Assembly (NCBI GenBank): GCA_900759455.1
Contig: CAAEVI010000052.1
Span: 1-10,457 of the forward strand
Length of the DNA: 10,457 bases
Reading direction: 5' to 3'
Source: Erysipelotrichaceae bacterium
Lineage (GTDB): Bacteria; Bacillota_I; Bacilli_A; Erysipelotrichales; Erysipelotrichaceae
Of the stretch, positions 1 through 6,187 are shown one piece after another. Below the pieces are notes generated by a model. It searched no databases and was not told the origin of the DNA. It was given only the letters and a program-made list of their open reading frames with translations. Every line of letters starts with the position of its first letter. Within the stretch, counting starts at the first letter, position 1. Both the position numbers and the translations under genes were made by a program.

Positions 1-515
1 ATGATCAAAAGATCAAAACAACCCGGGTATCGGTACAGCTGATGCATCGTGCAAACGATCAGATCTGCAAAAATATCTTTCGTATGTCCTTCGCAAACAG
101 GCCTTACTTTTATCGCAGGGAATGCTTCCTGCAGACGCTGTGCGATCTCCAATACGACCTGACGCCTCGATATCGCAAAACCGACTCTTTTCCCGTCTCG
201 TAGATACTGTACGATGGCATCCATGGTCAGCTCTGTTTTTCCTGCGCCGGTTGCCGCATAAATCAGCACATGCATCCCCTGTTTCAAAAAGGCACAAGTC
301 TTGCGTGCGGCTTCTTTTTGCTGCTCGGTCATTTCATACGGCAAATGATACGTAAGATCATACCGCTTTTTCTCCCACTGCGGCCTCACCGGCTTATGAT
401 TTGCATCAATGCGTCCAAAAGCAATACAACGACGGCAATACCATGTGCCACGGTCACAGTAAAACAACTCTTCCTCCCGATTCCCGCAACGCTCACAGTA
501 TAATGAACACTTCAA
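1..515 (-). CDS. comFA: ComFA, competence DNA-uptake helicase (5' part, C-terminus outside window)
   Basis: ComFA is a membrane-associated DEAD-box-like ATPase that helps drive single-stranded DNA into the cell during natural transformation. The first 171 residues are visible. They begin with a zinc-finger-like cysteine cluster (C7-x2-C10 and C27-x2-C30, with C3 and C20 nearby), which is characteristic of ComFA. The Walker A motif ATGAGKTE follows (K93), then the motif Ia-like stretch SRRQVVLE, and CTMHQLYRYPGCFDLLI leading towards the DEAD-box motif at the window edge. The start is a TTG at 515-513: GGAGGG stands six bases upstream, and the only nearby ATG (534-532) is out of frame. It lies downstream of galE on the same strand but behind an intrinsic terminator. 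No strong promoter of its own was seen. A comFC partner would be expected beyond the window. Confidence 0.9.
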   Translation of the reverse strand, partial: MKCSLYCERCGNREEELFYCDRGTWYCRRCIAFGRIDANHKPVRPQWEKKRYDLTYHLPYEMTEQQKEAARKTCAFLKQGMHVLIYAATGAGKTELTMDAIVQYLRDGKRVGFAISRRQVVLEIAQRLQEAFPAIKVRPVCEGHTKDIFADLIVCTMHQLYRYPGCFDLLI

Positions 516-563
516 ATTGATCCCTCCGCCTCATATATACGCCATAGATCTGTCCGCATCCTT

Positions 564-592
564 ATAAAAAAATCCGTGCATCACGCACGGAT
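564..592 (-). terminator. Rho-independent terminator after galE
   Basis: Read on the minus strand, an 8-bp stem (ATCCGTGC / GCACGGAT) with a 5-base loop is followed by a run of T. It lies 12 bases past the galE stop codon and separates galE from comFA. Confidence 0.85.
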
Positions 593-603
593 CAAATCTG
601 CTC

Positions 604-1608
604 TTATTTTTCTTTTTTTACAAAATTCCAGGCATCTCGGCACATTTCTTCCAGTCCCATCTGTGCTTTCCATCCGAGTTCTTTCCAGGCTTTTTCCGGC
701 TGCGCATAGCAGGTGGCAATATCACCCGGGCGGCGCGGATCGATCTGATATGGTACTTCCACATTATTGACGCGTGCAAACGTATGTACCACATCAAGAA
801 CACTGTATCCGTTTCCTGTACCAAGGTTATATGCATTGACACCGATTGACTCATTAAGAAGCTTGCGTACTGCATTGACATGTCCTTTTGCCAGATCGAC
901 GACATGAATATAGTCACGTACCCCTGTTCCGTCCGGTGTATCATAATCATCACCGAATACATGCAGGAACGGAAGCTCTTTGTTGGCTACTTTTACGATA
1001 TACGGCATCAGATTGTTAGGAATATCATTTGGACTTTCCCCTAAAAGAGCACTCTTATGAGCCCCGATCGGATTGAAGTAACGCAGCAGGGCAATATTCC
1101 ATGTTTCATCCGAACGGTAAAGATCACGCAAGATCTGTTCGATCATCAGCTTTGTTGTGCCGTACGGATTGGTCGTAGGACCTAAACGGCATTCTTCATC
1201 GATCGGTATCCGCTGCGGATCCCCATACACAGTGGCACTGGAGGAGAAAACCAGGCGCTTGCATCCATGTTTTCCCATCACTTTGCACAAGGCCAATGTG
1301 CTCATCAGGTTGTTTTCATAATACATCAACGGTTTCGCAACTGATTCGCCGACAGCCTTATAGCCGGCAAAGTGAATGACCGCCTCGATCGCATGATGTT
1401 CAAAGATCTGCTCTAAAGCTTCTTCATCCATACAGTCAGCTTCGTAGAACGTAACTTTCTTATTTGTGATTTTTTCGATTTTATCAACTGTTTCCCGCTG
1501 TGAATTATAAAGGTTGTCAATGATGACGACTTCGTATCCTGCATCTAACAATTCCACGCAGGTATGTGATCCGATAAAGCCGGTTCCCCCGGTTACCAAA
1601 ATACTCAT
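604..1608 (-). CDS. galE: UDP-glucose 4-epimerase GalE
   Basis: GalE interconverts UDP-glucose and UDP-galactose in the cytoplasm (Leloir pathway and supply of galactose units for glycans), using tightly bound NAD. It is 334 residues long, typical for the family. The N-terminal Rossmann motif TGGTGFIGSH is at about residues 6-15. The extended SDR catalytic residues are visible: S124 in SSSATVYG and the Y149-x3-K153 pair in NPYGTTK. RYFNPIGAH, a GalE signature in the sugar-binding half, follows. ATG 1608 was chosen because AAGGAG lies eight bases upstream and translation then starts right at MSILVTGG; the in-frame ATG at 1641 would add 11 residues not expected in the family. It follows the aminotransferase after 74 bp with no terminator between, so it may be the last gene of a tdk-aminotransferase-galE transcript. 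No galK or galT is in view. Confidence 0.95.
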   Translation of the reverse strand: MSILVTGGTGFIGSHTCVELLDAGYEVVIIDNLYNSQRETVDKIEKITNKKVTFYEADCMDEEALEQIFEHHAIEAVIHFAGYKAVGESVAKPLMYYENNLMSTLALCKVMGKHGCKRLVFSSSATVYGDPQRIPIDEECRLGPTTNPYGTTKLMIEQILRDLYRSDETWNIALLRYFNPIGAHKSALLGESPNDIPNNLMPYIVKVANKELPFLHVFGDDYDTPDGTGVRDYIHVVDLAKGHVNAVRKLLNESIGVNAYNLGTGNGYSVLDVVHTFARVNNVEVPYQIDPRRPGDIATCYAQPEKAWKELGWKAQMGLEEMCRDAWNFVKKEK

Positions 1609-1682
1609 GTCCCATTCTCCTTTCCATATGGCATCATCCATATGTACCTTTTTGGCAATATCCTATTTTTCAATATTTCATT

Positions 1683-2849
1683 TTAAGCAAACAAAGCACT
1701 GTTTTTCAGACGCTCTCCCGCCTTTATGATCATTTTGTCGTCAACGACAAGCGCAATCCTTACATAACGTTTTCCTTCATTACCGAAAGCCGTTCCCGGC
1801 GTAACAACGATTCCGCACTCCTGCAGCAGTGCCAGCGCAAAGGACTCACTGTCTTCGAAACGATCCGGTATGCGGGCCCACAAAAACATCGTCGCCTGTG
1901 AAGGGCGGATCTTCCATCCGGCATCCGCAAACAGCGAAATCAGCAGGTTTCGTCTGCGTTCATAAGCGGCACAGGTCTCTGCAACACAGTTCTGATTTTC
2001 GTTGAGTGCCACAATGCCCGCTTTCTGCACCGGAAGAAAAATTCCATAATCCATATTAGACTTCAAGATCTTATAACCCTCGATCATTTCCGGATTACCG
2101 ACACATACGCCCAGCCGCGCACCCGCCATACCGTAAGTCTTGGAAAATGAGTTCAATTCTATTCCGACATCTTTTGCACCCTCGTAAGAAAGAAAACTTT
2201 TCCCTTTCTCGCTGCCAAAGACAAGTTCACTGTATGCATTATCATGAAGGACGGCAATGTCCCATTTTTTGGCAAATGCGATCAGTTTATGATAAAAAGC
2301 ATCATCTGCCGTAGCGCCTGTCGGATTGTTTGGATATGACACGATCATCAGCGATGCGCGTTGTGCCACTTCCTCAGGAATTTCATCAAACTGTATCAGA
2401 TAGTCATTTTCTTCCCGCATCGGCATATACCAGATTTGAGCCTGAGCCAGACGCGGTCCTCCCTCGAAAATCGGATAATAAGGAGATGGAATCAATACAT
2501 AGTCTGAAGGATCACATACAGTCAGCGCGATGTTAGCCAATGCCTCCTGCGATCCCTGCAGGGTCAATATTTCATTTTGCGGATCCAGATCTACCTGATA
2601 ACGGCGATGATACCAGTCCGCAATCGCCTGTTGCAGCTGCGGCAGATCATGAATAGCATAACGGTAGTTCTCCAGCTTCCCCGCTTCGCTCTGCAAAGAA
2701 CGGATGATATGAGGCGCCGGCGCAATATCCGGAGATCCAATGGAAAAATCAATCATTTCTCTTCCCTGTTCCTGCTGTTTTTTCTTTTCTTCCTCCAGCT
2801 GTGTAAATACAGATGGACGAAAATAATTCATTCGTTTTGCCCGTTTCAT
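1683..2849 (-). CDS. Class I/II PLP-dependent aminotransferase (DapL/AspC-like, substrate unassigned)
   Basis: A 388-residue fold-type I aminotransferase that moves an amino group between an amino acid and a 2-oxo acid with pyridoxal phosphate. Visible landmarks: DFSIGSPD (34-41, substrate-binding N-terminus), PNNPTG (173-178, PLP ring contact), DNAYSEL (203-209, Tyr contacting the PLP phenol oxygen), SFSKTYGMAGARLG with the Schiff-base lysine K237, PGTAFG (351-356), and YVRIAL with R365, the expected carboxylate-binding arginine. The N-terminal MNYFRPSVFTQLEEEKKK style resembles COG0436 enzymes annotated as LL-diaminopimelate, aspartate or alanine aminotransferases. Sequence reading alone does not settle the substrate. 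ATG 2849 is preferred because GAGGTGA lies just upstream and overlaps the tdk stop codon. The ORF stays open to an ATG at 2966, but that extension lies inside tdk. Co-transcription with tdk is likely (10-bp gap). Confidence 0.9.
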   Translation of the reverse strand: MKRAKRMNYFRPSVFTQLEEEKKKQQEQGREMIDFSIGSPDIAPAPHIIRSLQSEAGKLENYRYAIHDLPQLQQAIADWYHRRYQVDLDPQNEILTLQGSQEALANIALTVCDPSDYVLIPSPYYPIFEGGPRLAQAQIWYMPMREENDYLIQFDEIPEEVAQRASLMIVSYPNNPTGATADDAFYHKLIAFAKKWDIAVLHDNAYSELVFGSEKGKSFLSYEGAKDVGIELNSFSKTYGMAGARLGVCVGNPEMIEGYKILKSNMDYGIFLPVQKAGIVALNENQNCVAETCAAYERRRNLLISLFADAGWKIRPSQATMFLWARIPDRFEDSESFALALLQECGIVVTPGTAFGNEGKRYVRIALVVDDKMIIKAGERLKNSALFA

Positions 2850-2859
2850 TTCATCACCT

Positions 2860-3447
2860 CTATTGTTTTCTGTCTTGTATGGCTGTATGACAATGCCGGC
2901 ACCTCGCCTCATAGCTTTCACTGCCTCCGATGATCGTACCGGCATTCCCATGAACTGCAGATTCATCTTTAATCAATAATTGTGTACGCGTAGCAGGAGC
3001 ACCACAGCAGCTGCATACGGCGGTCAATTTCGTAACGAACTCCGCTTTGGCAATCAGCTGCGGCATGATGCCAAATGGTTCGCCGCGGTAATCCAGATCC
3101 AGTCCCGCCAGCATGACCCGTCTTCCCTGACTGGCAAGCTGTTCACATAATCCGATCATTCCTTCATCAAAAAACTGCACCTCATCTACCGCAACAACTT
3201 CAGTCGTCTTTGCTATTTTTGAAGCCAGTTCTTTACTGTCTTTGACGGCTGTACATGGAATGCGTGCTCCATTATGTGCAACGACCTCATTTTTTGCATA
3301 GCGATCATCGATCTGCGGTTTAAAAATTTGTATTTCTTTTTTGGCATAACTCAAGACATGGATACGACGTATCAGCTCTTCGCTTTTTCCTGCGAACATA
3401 CAGCCGCAAATAACTTCGATCCAGCCTTCCCGATATTGTTGATACAT
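2860..3447 (-). CDS. tdk: Thymidine kinase (type II, TK1-like)
   Basis: Tdk phosphorylates thymidine (and deoxyuridine) with ATP to form dTMP in the cytoplasmic salvage pathway. The protein has 195 residues, normal for the bacterial TK1-like family. The P-loop GCMFAGKS is at residues 15-22. VDEVQFF (87-93) carries the catalytic base E89. LDLDYRGEPFG is at 117-127. The zinc site is complete, with C145 and C148 in the first half and C183 and C186 in CRHC. SYEARCR at 178-184 is the thymidine-binding lasso region. The start ATG is preceded by AAAGGGG. A promoter lies 28 bases upstream of the ATG. An rpmE-tdk neighbourhood is common in Bacillota. The stop codon abuts the Shine-Dalgarno site of the next gene, which suggests translational coupling. 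Confidence 0.96.
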   Translation of the reverse strand: MYQQYREGWIEVICGCMFAGKSEELIRRIHVLSYAKKEIQIFKPQIDDRYAKNEVVAHNGARIPCTAVKDSKELASKIAKTTEVVAVDEVQFFDEGMIGLCEQLASQGRRVMLAGLDLDYRGEPFGIMPQLIAKAEFVTKLTAVCSCCGAPATRTQLLIKDESAVHGNAGTIIGGSESYEARCRHCHTAIQDRKQ

Positions 3448-3474
3448 GATTCGACCCCTTTGATCATCTTAACC

Positions 3475-3502
3475 ATTATAACATAATCCTGCCGCAGAAC
3501 AA
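3475..3502 (-). promoter_or_regulatory. Sigma-A-type promoter of tdk
   Basis: The minus strand carries TATAAT (3475-3480), preceded by TGT, which makes an extended -10 element. A weak -35 TTGTTC (3497-3502) sits 16 bases further upstream. The spacing to the tdk ATG leaves a short leader containing the ribosome binding site. Confidence 0.65.
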
Positions 3503-3542
3503 CAAAGCGCCTCTGCAACACAAGTCGCTTTTCCGTCAACAT

Positions 3543-3566
3543 AAAAAAACAGCGGGATCCGCTGTT
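3543..3566 (-). terminator. Rho-independent terminator after rpmE
   Basis: A 7-bp GC-rich stem (ACAGCGG / CCGCTGT) with a 3-base loop is flanked by A-runs on the left and T-runs on the right, so it could work in both directions. On the minus strand it begins a few bases past the rpmE stop and ends in seven T. Confidence 0.85.
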
Positions 3567-3570
3567 TTTT

Positions 3571-3774
3571 TTACTTAAGTCCGTACTTCTTATTGAATTT
3601 TTCAATACGTCCCTGTGCTGCTGCGAAACGCTGACGACCCGTAAAGAACGGATGGCAGTTTGAGCAAGTATCAACACGCAGTTCTTTTGATGTTGAACCT
3701 GTTTCGAATTCAGCACCGCAGGAAGTACATTTTACCATAATACGATGGTATTCTGGATGAATTCCTTTTTTCAT
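3571..3774 (-). CDS. rpmE: 50S ribosomal protein L31 (zinc-binding form)
   Basis: L31 bridges the large and small ribosomal subunits. The 67-residue protein starts MKKGIHPEYH, a typical L31 N-terminus. It has the two CxxC-like pairs of the zinc-containing (C+) form: CTSC near residue 16 and CSNC near residue 37. HPFFTGRQ follows, and a basic C-terminus ends in KKYGLK. Two in-frame ATGs (3780 and 3774) are possible. AAGGAG is 9 bases from the second and only about 3 bases from the first, so 3774 is preferred and matches the usual family start. The gene has its own promoter and terminator. The zinc form is the one usually replaced by a zinc-free paralogue under zinc starvation; no such paralogue is in this window. 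Confidence 0.95.
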   Translation of the reverse strand: MKKGIHPEYHRIMVKCTSCGAEFETGSTSKELRVDTCSNCHPFFTGRQRFAAAQGRIEKFNKKYGLK

Positions 3775-3830
3775 TTTCATACTCTCCTTCCGCCTTAGAC
3801 CTCAGGTGGGCCCAAAGTAAGTGCTACTAT

Positions 3831-3859
3831 ATTATAACAAGACCGTTCTGAATGCGCAA
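3831..3859 (-). promoter_or_regulatory. Sigma-A-type promoter of rpmE
   Basis: On the minus strand, TTGCGC (3854-3859) and TATAAT (3831-3836) are separated by exactly 17 bases. TGT directly precedes the -10 box (extended -10). The predicted transcript has a leader of about 50 nt before the rpmE start codon. Confidence 0.75.
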
Positions 3860-3920
3860 TATCAATTTATAAGAAATTAATAATTTTACGTTACGTCCAT
3901 ATGAAAACTTTATTTCCACT

Positions 3921-4010
3921 TTAAACATTGAACCTTAATCTTACGCTCATTCTATCACAAAGCCTTTGAAATATCATTTTCAGGTCCTGATCGGACATTT
4001 TCAAGCACAT
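3921..4010 (-). CDS. Possible small protein of 29 residues, divergent from the DUF6442-XRE pair
   Basis: This short ORF starts at ATG 4010 and stops at TAA 3921-3923. Its support is positional. GGAGGA sits just upstream (4014-4019). A candidate minus-strand promoter, TTTTCA - 17 bases - TATACT, lies in front of it, and the TATACT overlaps the centre of the 18-bp palindromic operator of the divergent regulator pair. The peptide begins MCLKMSDQDLKMIFQRL and is rich in Met, Leu, Arg and Lys, consistent with an amphipathic helix. It has no recognised family and is short enough to be chance. Treat it as a hypothesis. Confidence 0.25.
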   Translation of the reverse strand: MCLKMSDQDLKMIFQRLCDRMSVRLRFNV

Positions 4011-4024
4011 TATTCCTCCATCAA

Positions 4025-4053
4025 TTGACAAGTATACTTGTCATAGTTATAAT
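4025..4053 (+). promoter_or_regulatory. Consensus sigma-A promoter of the DUF6442-XRE pair
   Basis: A perfect -35 TTGACA (4025-4030), a 17-base spacer and a perfect -10 TATAAT (4048-4053). This is an intrinsically very strong promoter, which fits a system that is normally held down by a repressor. Confidence 0.88.
4026..4043. promoter_or_regulatory. Perfect 18-bp palindromic operator inside the promoter
   Basis: TGACAAGTATACTTGTCA is identical to its reverse complement and covers most of the -35 box and most of the spacer. A bound dimer would block RNA polymerase. A further half-site-like TTGACAA occurs at 4071-4077 in the leader. The most likely binder is the XRE-type protein encoded at 4431-4643; this is inferred from position. 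Confidence 0.7.
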
Positions 4054-4092
4054 GAAAATGTAAAGAAAACTTGACAAAGGAGGTTTAATAAA

Positions 4093-4443
4093 ATGAATAA
4101 AACTGACATTTTGTCCCGGAGCCGTCAGGAAAATGCAAAAGGCGATGAATTCGAAAAATATAATAAACAAAACGCTGAATACAAAACGCTGATCATACTG
4201 ATGACAATTATATCTTTCATCTATATCTTTTTGGATATGGATATATTTTCAGGCGCTTTAGAAATCCAAAATCGTTCCATCCCTTTAAAAATCTTATTTT
4301 CAGCATTTATAGGTATCTTTTTATTTTTTGAATGTCTGTTTAAATTCCAGTCTTTAAAAAAGAAAAGGTATTTAGCGGGCATCATTTTCTGGTTGATCGG
4401 GCTGCTTACAGTCGCGAGAGAGCTGATTTTATGCTTGATCTGA
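4093..4443 (+). CDS. Small three-helix membrane protein, DUF6442-like
   Basis: The protein has 116 residues. The N-terminus MNKTDILSRSRQENAKGDEF is charged and resembles the DUF6442 family of Bacillota. Three hydrophobic segments follow at about 31-48, 66-84 and 93-113, separated by short polar loops, the second of which is lysine-rich (SLKKKR). Members of this family are usually encoded beside a short XRE-type regulator, as here; their molecular role is not established. GGAGG lies 9 bases before the ATG. The 3' end overlaps the next gene by 13 bp, so the two are translationally coupled. The pair is visibly more AT-rich than the flanking housekeeping genes, which fits an accessory cassette. 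A function such as a membrane sensor or anti-regulator partner would be speculation. Confidence 0.82.
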   Translation: MNKTDILSRSRQENAKGDEFEKYNKQNAEYKTLIILMTIISFIYIFLDMDIFSGALEIQNRSIPLKILFSAFIGIFLFFECLFKFQSLKKKRYLAGIIFWLIGLLTVARELILCLI

Positions 4444-4643
4444 TACTGAAAAACAACATCAAAGAGGCACGCAAAGAAAAAAATCTTACACAGCAAAACT
4501 TAGCTGATTTGATTGGTGTTTCGAGAAACACGATTTGTTCAATTGAAAACGGACAGTTTAATCCGACAGCAAAGCTTGCACTGATTTTGTGCATTGCATT
4601 AGATAAAAATTTTGAAGAGTTGTTTTACTTTGATGACGAATAA
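4431..4643 (+). CDS. Short XRE/Cro-family helix-turn-helix regulator
   Basis: A 70-residue single-domain DNA-binding protein. The helix-turn-helix lies at about residues 19-39: LTQQNLADLIGVSRNTICSI, then the hallmark ENGQFNPTAKLAL. The C-terminal NFEELFYFDDE is the usual end of this short regulator class. There is no ligand-binding or oligomerisation domain beyond the HTH bundle. The ATG lies 13 bases before the end of the membrane-protein gene, with only a weak purine-rich ribosome site (GAGAGAG), so it probably depends on translational coupling. It most likely binds the palindrome at 4026-4043 and represses its own operon; that link is inferred from position. Confidence 0.88.
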   Translation: MLDLILKNNIKEARKEKNLTQQNLADLIGVSRNTICSIENGQFNPTAKLALILCIALDKNFEELFYFDDE

Positions 4644-4650
4644 GGTACAA

Positions 4651-4718
4651 GAACATATATTCCGCTTCGGCACGGTTCAGCGATGAATCGCTGCCGGAAC
4701 ATATTGATGTTCTCTTTT
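4651..4718 (+). terminator. Imperfect structured region, probable terminator of the XRE operon
   Basis: Just past the regulator stop codon there is a hairpin AGCGA-TGAA-TCGCT (4679-4692). It is followed by GAACAT-ATTG-ATGTTC (4697-4712) and then TCTTTT. An upstream copy of GAACAT (4651) could instead pair with the same ATGTTC, and TTCC with GGAA, giving one long interrupted stem. The T-run is imperfect, so terminator strength is uncertain. The remaining bases to about 4870 show no convincing gene. Confidence 0.45.
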
Positions 4719-4870
4719 GGCAACACAGAGGGTTCATTGAAATCATGACGATTACTGTGAATGATATTTTTATTCTATGCTTATGCCCTCAGATATCACG
4801 ACAAGGCGGCTGTAAATCTGAATATTTATTTAAAAAAGACTGCATATTTTTTCATACCAAAACAGATCTC

Positions 4871-4898
4871 TTGTTGTTTGGCACATTTGTGCTAAAAT
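4871..4898 (+). promoter_or_regulatory. Promoter of the DUF5662 gene
   Basis: TTGTTG (4871-4876), a 16-base spacer and TAAAAT (4893-4898), with TGC directly before the -10 box (extended -10). The AGGAGG ribosome binding site follows. Confidence 0.6.
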
Positions 4899-4920
4899 GA
4901 AAACAGTATGAGGAGGCATT

Positions 4921-5448
4921 ATGAATCGATTCTATGGTCATTTAAGCACAATCACCAGACACAAAATAAAAGTTACCTTCTTATGTTTCCGCTGCGGACT
5001 GTATGCACAGGGAATCAAGCACGATCTTTCCAAATATTCACCGGTCGAGTTCTGGGCAGGTGTCCGCTATTATCAGGGAAACCGAAGCCCAATCGACCGT
5101 GAAAAAGAAGTCAAGGGATATTCTCTAGGATGGCTTCACCATAAAGGAAGAAACAAACATCACTGGGAATATTGGCTGGACAATGGAAAAAACGGGATCC
5201 AGGCTTTAAAGATGCCCATCAATTATGTCGTTGAAATGTTCTGCGACCGTGTTGCAGCTTCTCAGATTTATATGAAGGAAAACTACACTGACAGCAGTGC
5301 TTTAAACTATTATCAAAACGGAAAAAACCATGTCCTGATCCATCCCGAAACAGATCAGCTGATCCTGCACATGCTTACTTATCTAAGCGAACGAGGGCTG
5401 GATGAAACGATCCGGCATATCCGCAAAGACATTCTGAAAAACAAATAA
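4921..5448 (+). CDS. DUF5662 family protein, possible HD-like metal protein
   Basis: A 175-residue soluble protein with no signal peptide. The order of motifs matches the DUF5662 family as remembered: FYGHLSTITRHK at the N-terminus, GIKHDLSKYSPVEF (31-44), YQGNRSP, GYSLGWLHHKGRNKHHWEYW (66-85) and MFCDRVAAS (106-114). The family has no established function. The spacing H14, H34-D35 and D109 resembles the H...HD...D metal-ligand pattern of HD-domain hydrolases, and H73, H74, H80 and H81 add further possible ligands; this is a reading of motifs, not a demonstrated activity. AGGAGG lies four bases before the ATG. It stands alone between its own promoter and a terminator, so it is probably monocistronic. 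Confidence 0.85.
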   Translation: MNRFYGHLSTITRHKIKVTFLCFRCGLYAQGIKHDLSKYSPVEFWAGVRYYQGNRSPIDREKEVKGYSLGWLHHKGRNKHHWEYWLDNGKNGIQALKMPINYVVEMFCDRVAASQIYMKENYTDSSALNYYQNGKNHVLIHPETDQLILHMLTYLSERGLDETIRHIRKDILKNK

Positions 5449-5470
5449 AGCGCCTTCGAGCGCTTTTTTT
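5447..5470 (+). terminator. Shared intrinsic terminator between convergent genes
   Basis: The stem AAAGCGC / GCGCTTT with a 6-base loop CTTCGA overlaps the DUF5662 stop codon and runs into seven T (5464-5470). Read from the minus strand it also ends in a T-rich stretch, so it can serve the convergent DUF1287 gene. Confidence 0.88.
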
Positions 5471-6101
5471 ATTTCCATCGAAAATGTCCGATGACTTTGC
5501 TGTTCTGCAATTCATCCCGTTCCCGGGCACCTATCGAATCAAAGTGAATCAGCAGCGGATATCCCTGCATGGAACGACGGTCACTGCAAATGCCGATGTG
5601 CTGATGATAAATCACGATATCGCCCGGCTGCCAGTCAAAGGGATCATCAAAACGATTGCTCAGCCGCTGTGCATGGCGGCTGAAAAAGACGAGCAGATTA
5701 TCGACCCGGCGAAAATCGATATTCGGATCCGCTGTCGTAATTCCGTATACCTGGGGATCTGAAGCAATATCCGCATCCACCATTTGTTTCAATGAGTAAC
5801 CGGCGGCAGAAAAAGCATGATGAATGACATCTGTGCATACACCGTAACCATCATCCGGATATCCTCCCGCATAATAACGGCTTCCATACACAGGAGCACT
5901 TTCCACATAGTTACGTGCTCCGGCGACAAAATCCTGTACATCATCGACACCATTTTCATTTTGATCCTTACCGCTTTGATAATCTGTAATTCCAAACTGT
6001 TTGCCGCTTACGGTCCTTTCAAAACAGCCATAAAAATCTCCGACTGCAATCAGGACAAGTACAATGACGCAAAGCAGGCACCATTGCTTCCACTGTTTCA
6101 T
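5469..6101 (-). CDS. DUF1287 family protein, membrane-anchored, NlpC/P60-like
   Basis: The protein has 210 residues. An N-terminal hydrophobic segment (about 7-22) without a clear lipobox or cleavage site suggests a signal anchor, with the rest outside the membrane. The DUF1287 landmarks are present: GYPDDGYGVCTDVIHHAF (80-97), GYSLKQMVDADI (101-112), NIDFRRVDNLLVFF (127-140), WQPGDIVIYHQHIGICSD (157-174), LLIHFDS (183-189) and GHFRWK at the end. C89, H168 and H186 are arranged like the nucleophile and histidines of NlpC/P60 papain-like peptidases, so a cell-wall peptide hydrolase role is plausible but unproven. DQNENGVDDVQD (46-57) resembles a Ca-binding EF-hand or dockerin loop. The ribosome site is weak (GATGGTGAT). 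It is convergent with the DUF5662 gene and follows the parB terminator. Confidence 0.87.
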   Translation of the reverse strand: MKQWKQWCLLCVIVLVLIAVGDFYGCFERTVSGKQFGITDYQSGKDQNENGVDDVQDFVAGARNYVESAPVYGSRYYAGGYPDDGYGVCTDVIHHAFSAAGYSLKQMVDADIASDPQVYGITTADPNIDFRRVDNLLVFFSRHAQRLSNRFDDPFDWQPGDIVIYHQHIGICSDRRSMQGYPLLIHFDSIGARERDELQNSKVIGHFRWK

Positions 6102-6118
6102 TTTATATCACCATCTTC

Positions 6119-6127
6119 ATCATAGCA
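6119..6127 (-). promoter_or_regulatory. Possible extended -10 promoter of the DUF1287 gene
   Basis: The minus strand reads TGCTATGAT, an extended -10 element, about 20 bases before the start codon. No good -35 box is at the right distance, and the leader would be very short. Confidence 0.3.
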
Positions 6128-6143
6128 TAAATCAAGAAAACAG

Positions 6144-6169
6144 AAAAAAAGTCAAATCACTGTTTGACT
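6144..6169 (-). terminator. Intrinsic terminator of the rsmG-noc-parA-parB operon
   Basis: On the minus strand, AGTCAAA / TTTGACT form a 7-bp stem around a 6-base loop, followed by seven T. It begins about 18 bases after the parB stop codon. Confidence 0.85.
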
Positions 6170-6187
6170 TCATTTTCCGTTTTACGA

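Noticed and set aside
13..297. 94-codon minus-strand frame at the left edge
   Set aside because: It is an alternative frame of comFA, whose frame shows the zinc finger and Walker A motif.
1609..1641. Upstream ATG extending GalE by 11 residues
   Set aside because: The AAGGAG site serves the downstream ATG at 1608, and the family begins directly at the Rossmann strand.
3372..3716. 114-codon minus-strand frame overlapping rpmE and tdk
   Set aside because: Out of frame with both real genes, crosses the rpmE terminator and the tdk promoter; a shadow frame.
3829..3932. AT-rich minus-strand frame starting at the ATG near 3927 and ending near the rpmE -10 box
   Set aside because: Composition follows the AT-rich background, it overlaps the rpmE promoter, and it has only a weak AAGG upstream.
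4745..4900. 51-codon plus-strand ORF between the XRE and DUF5662 genes
   Set aside because: No ribosome binding site, and it runs through the promoter of the DUF5662 gene; no recognisable features.
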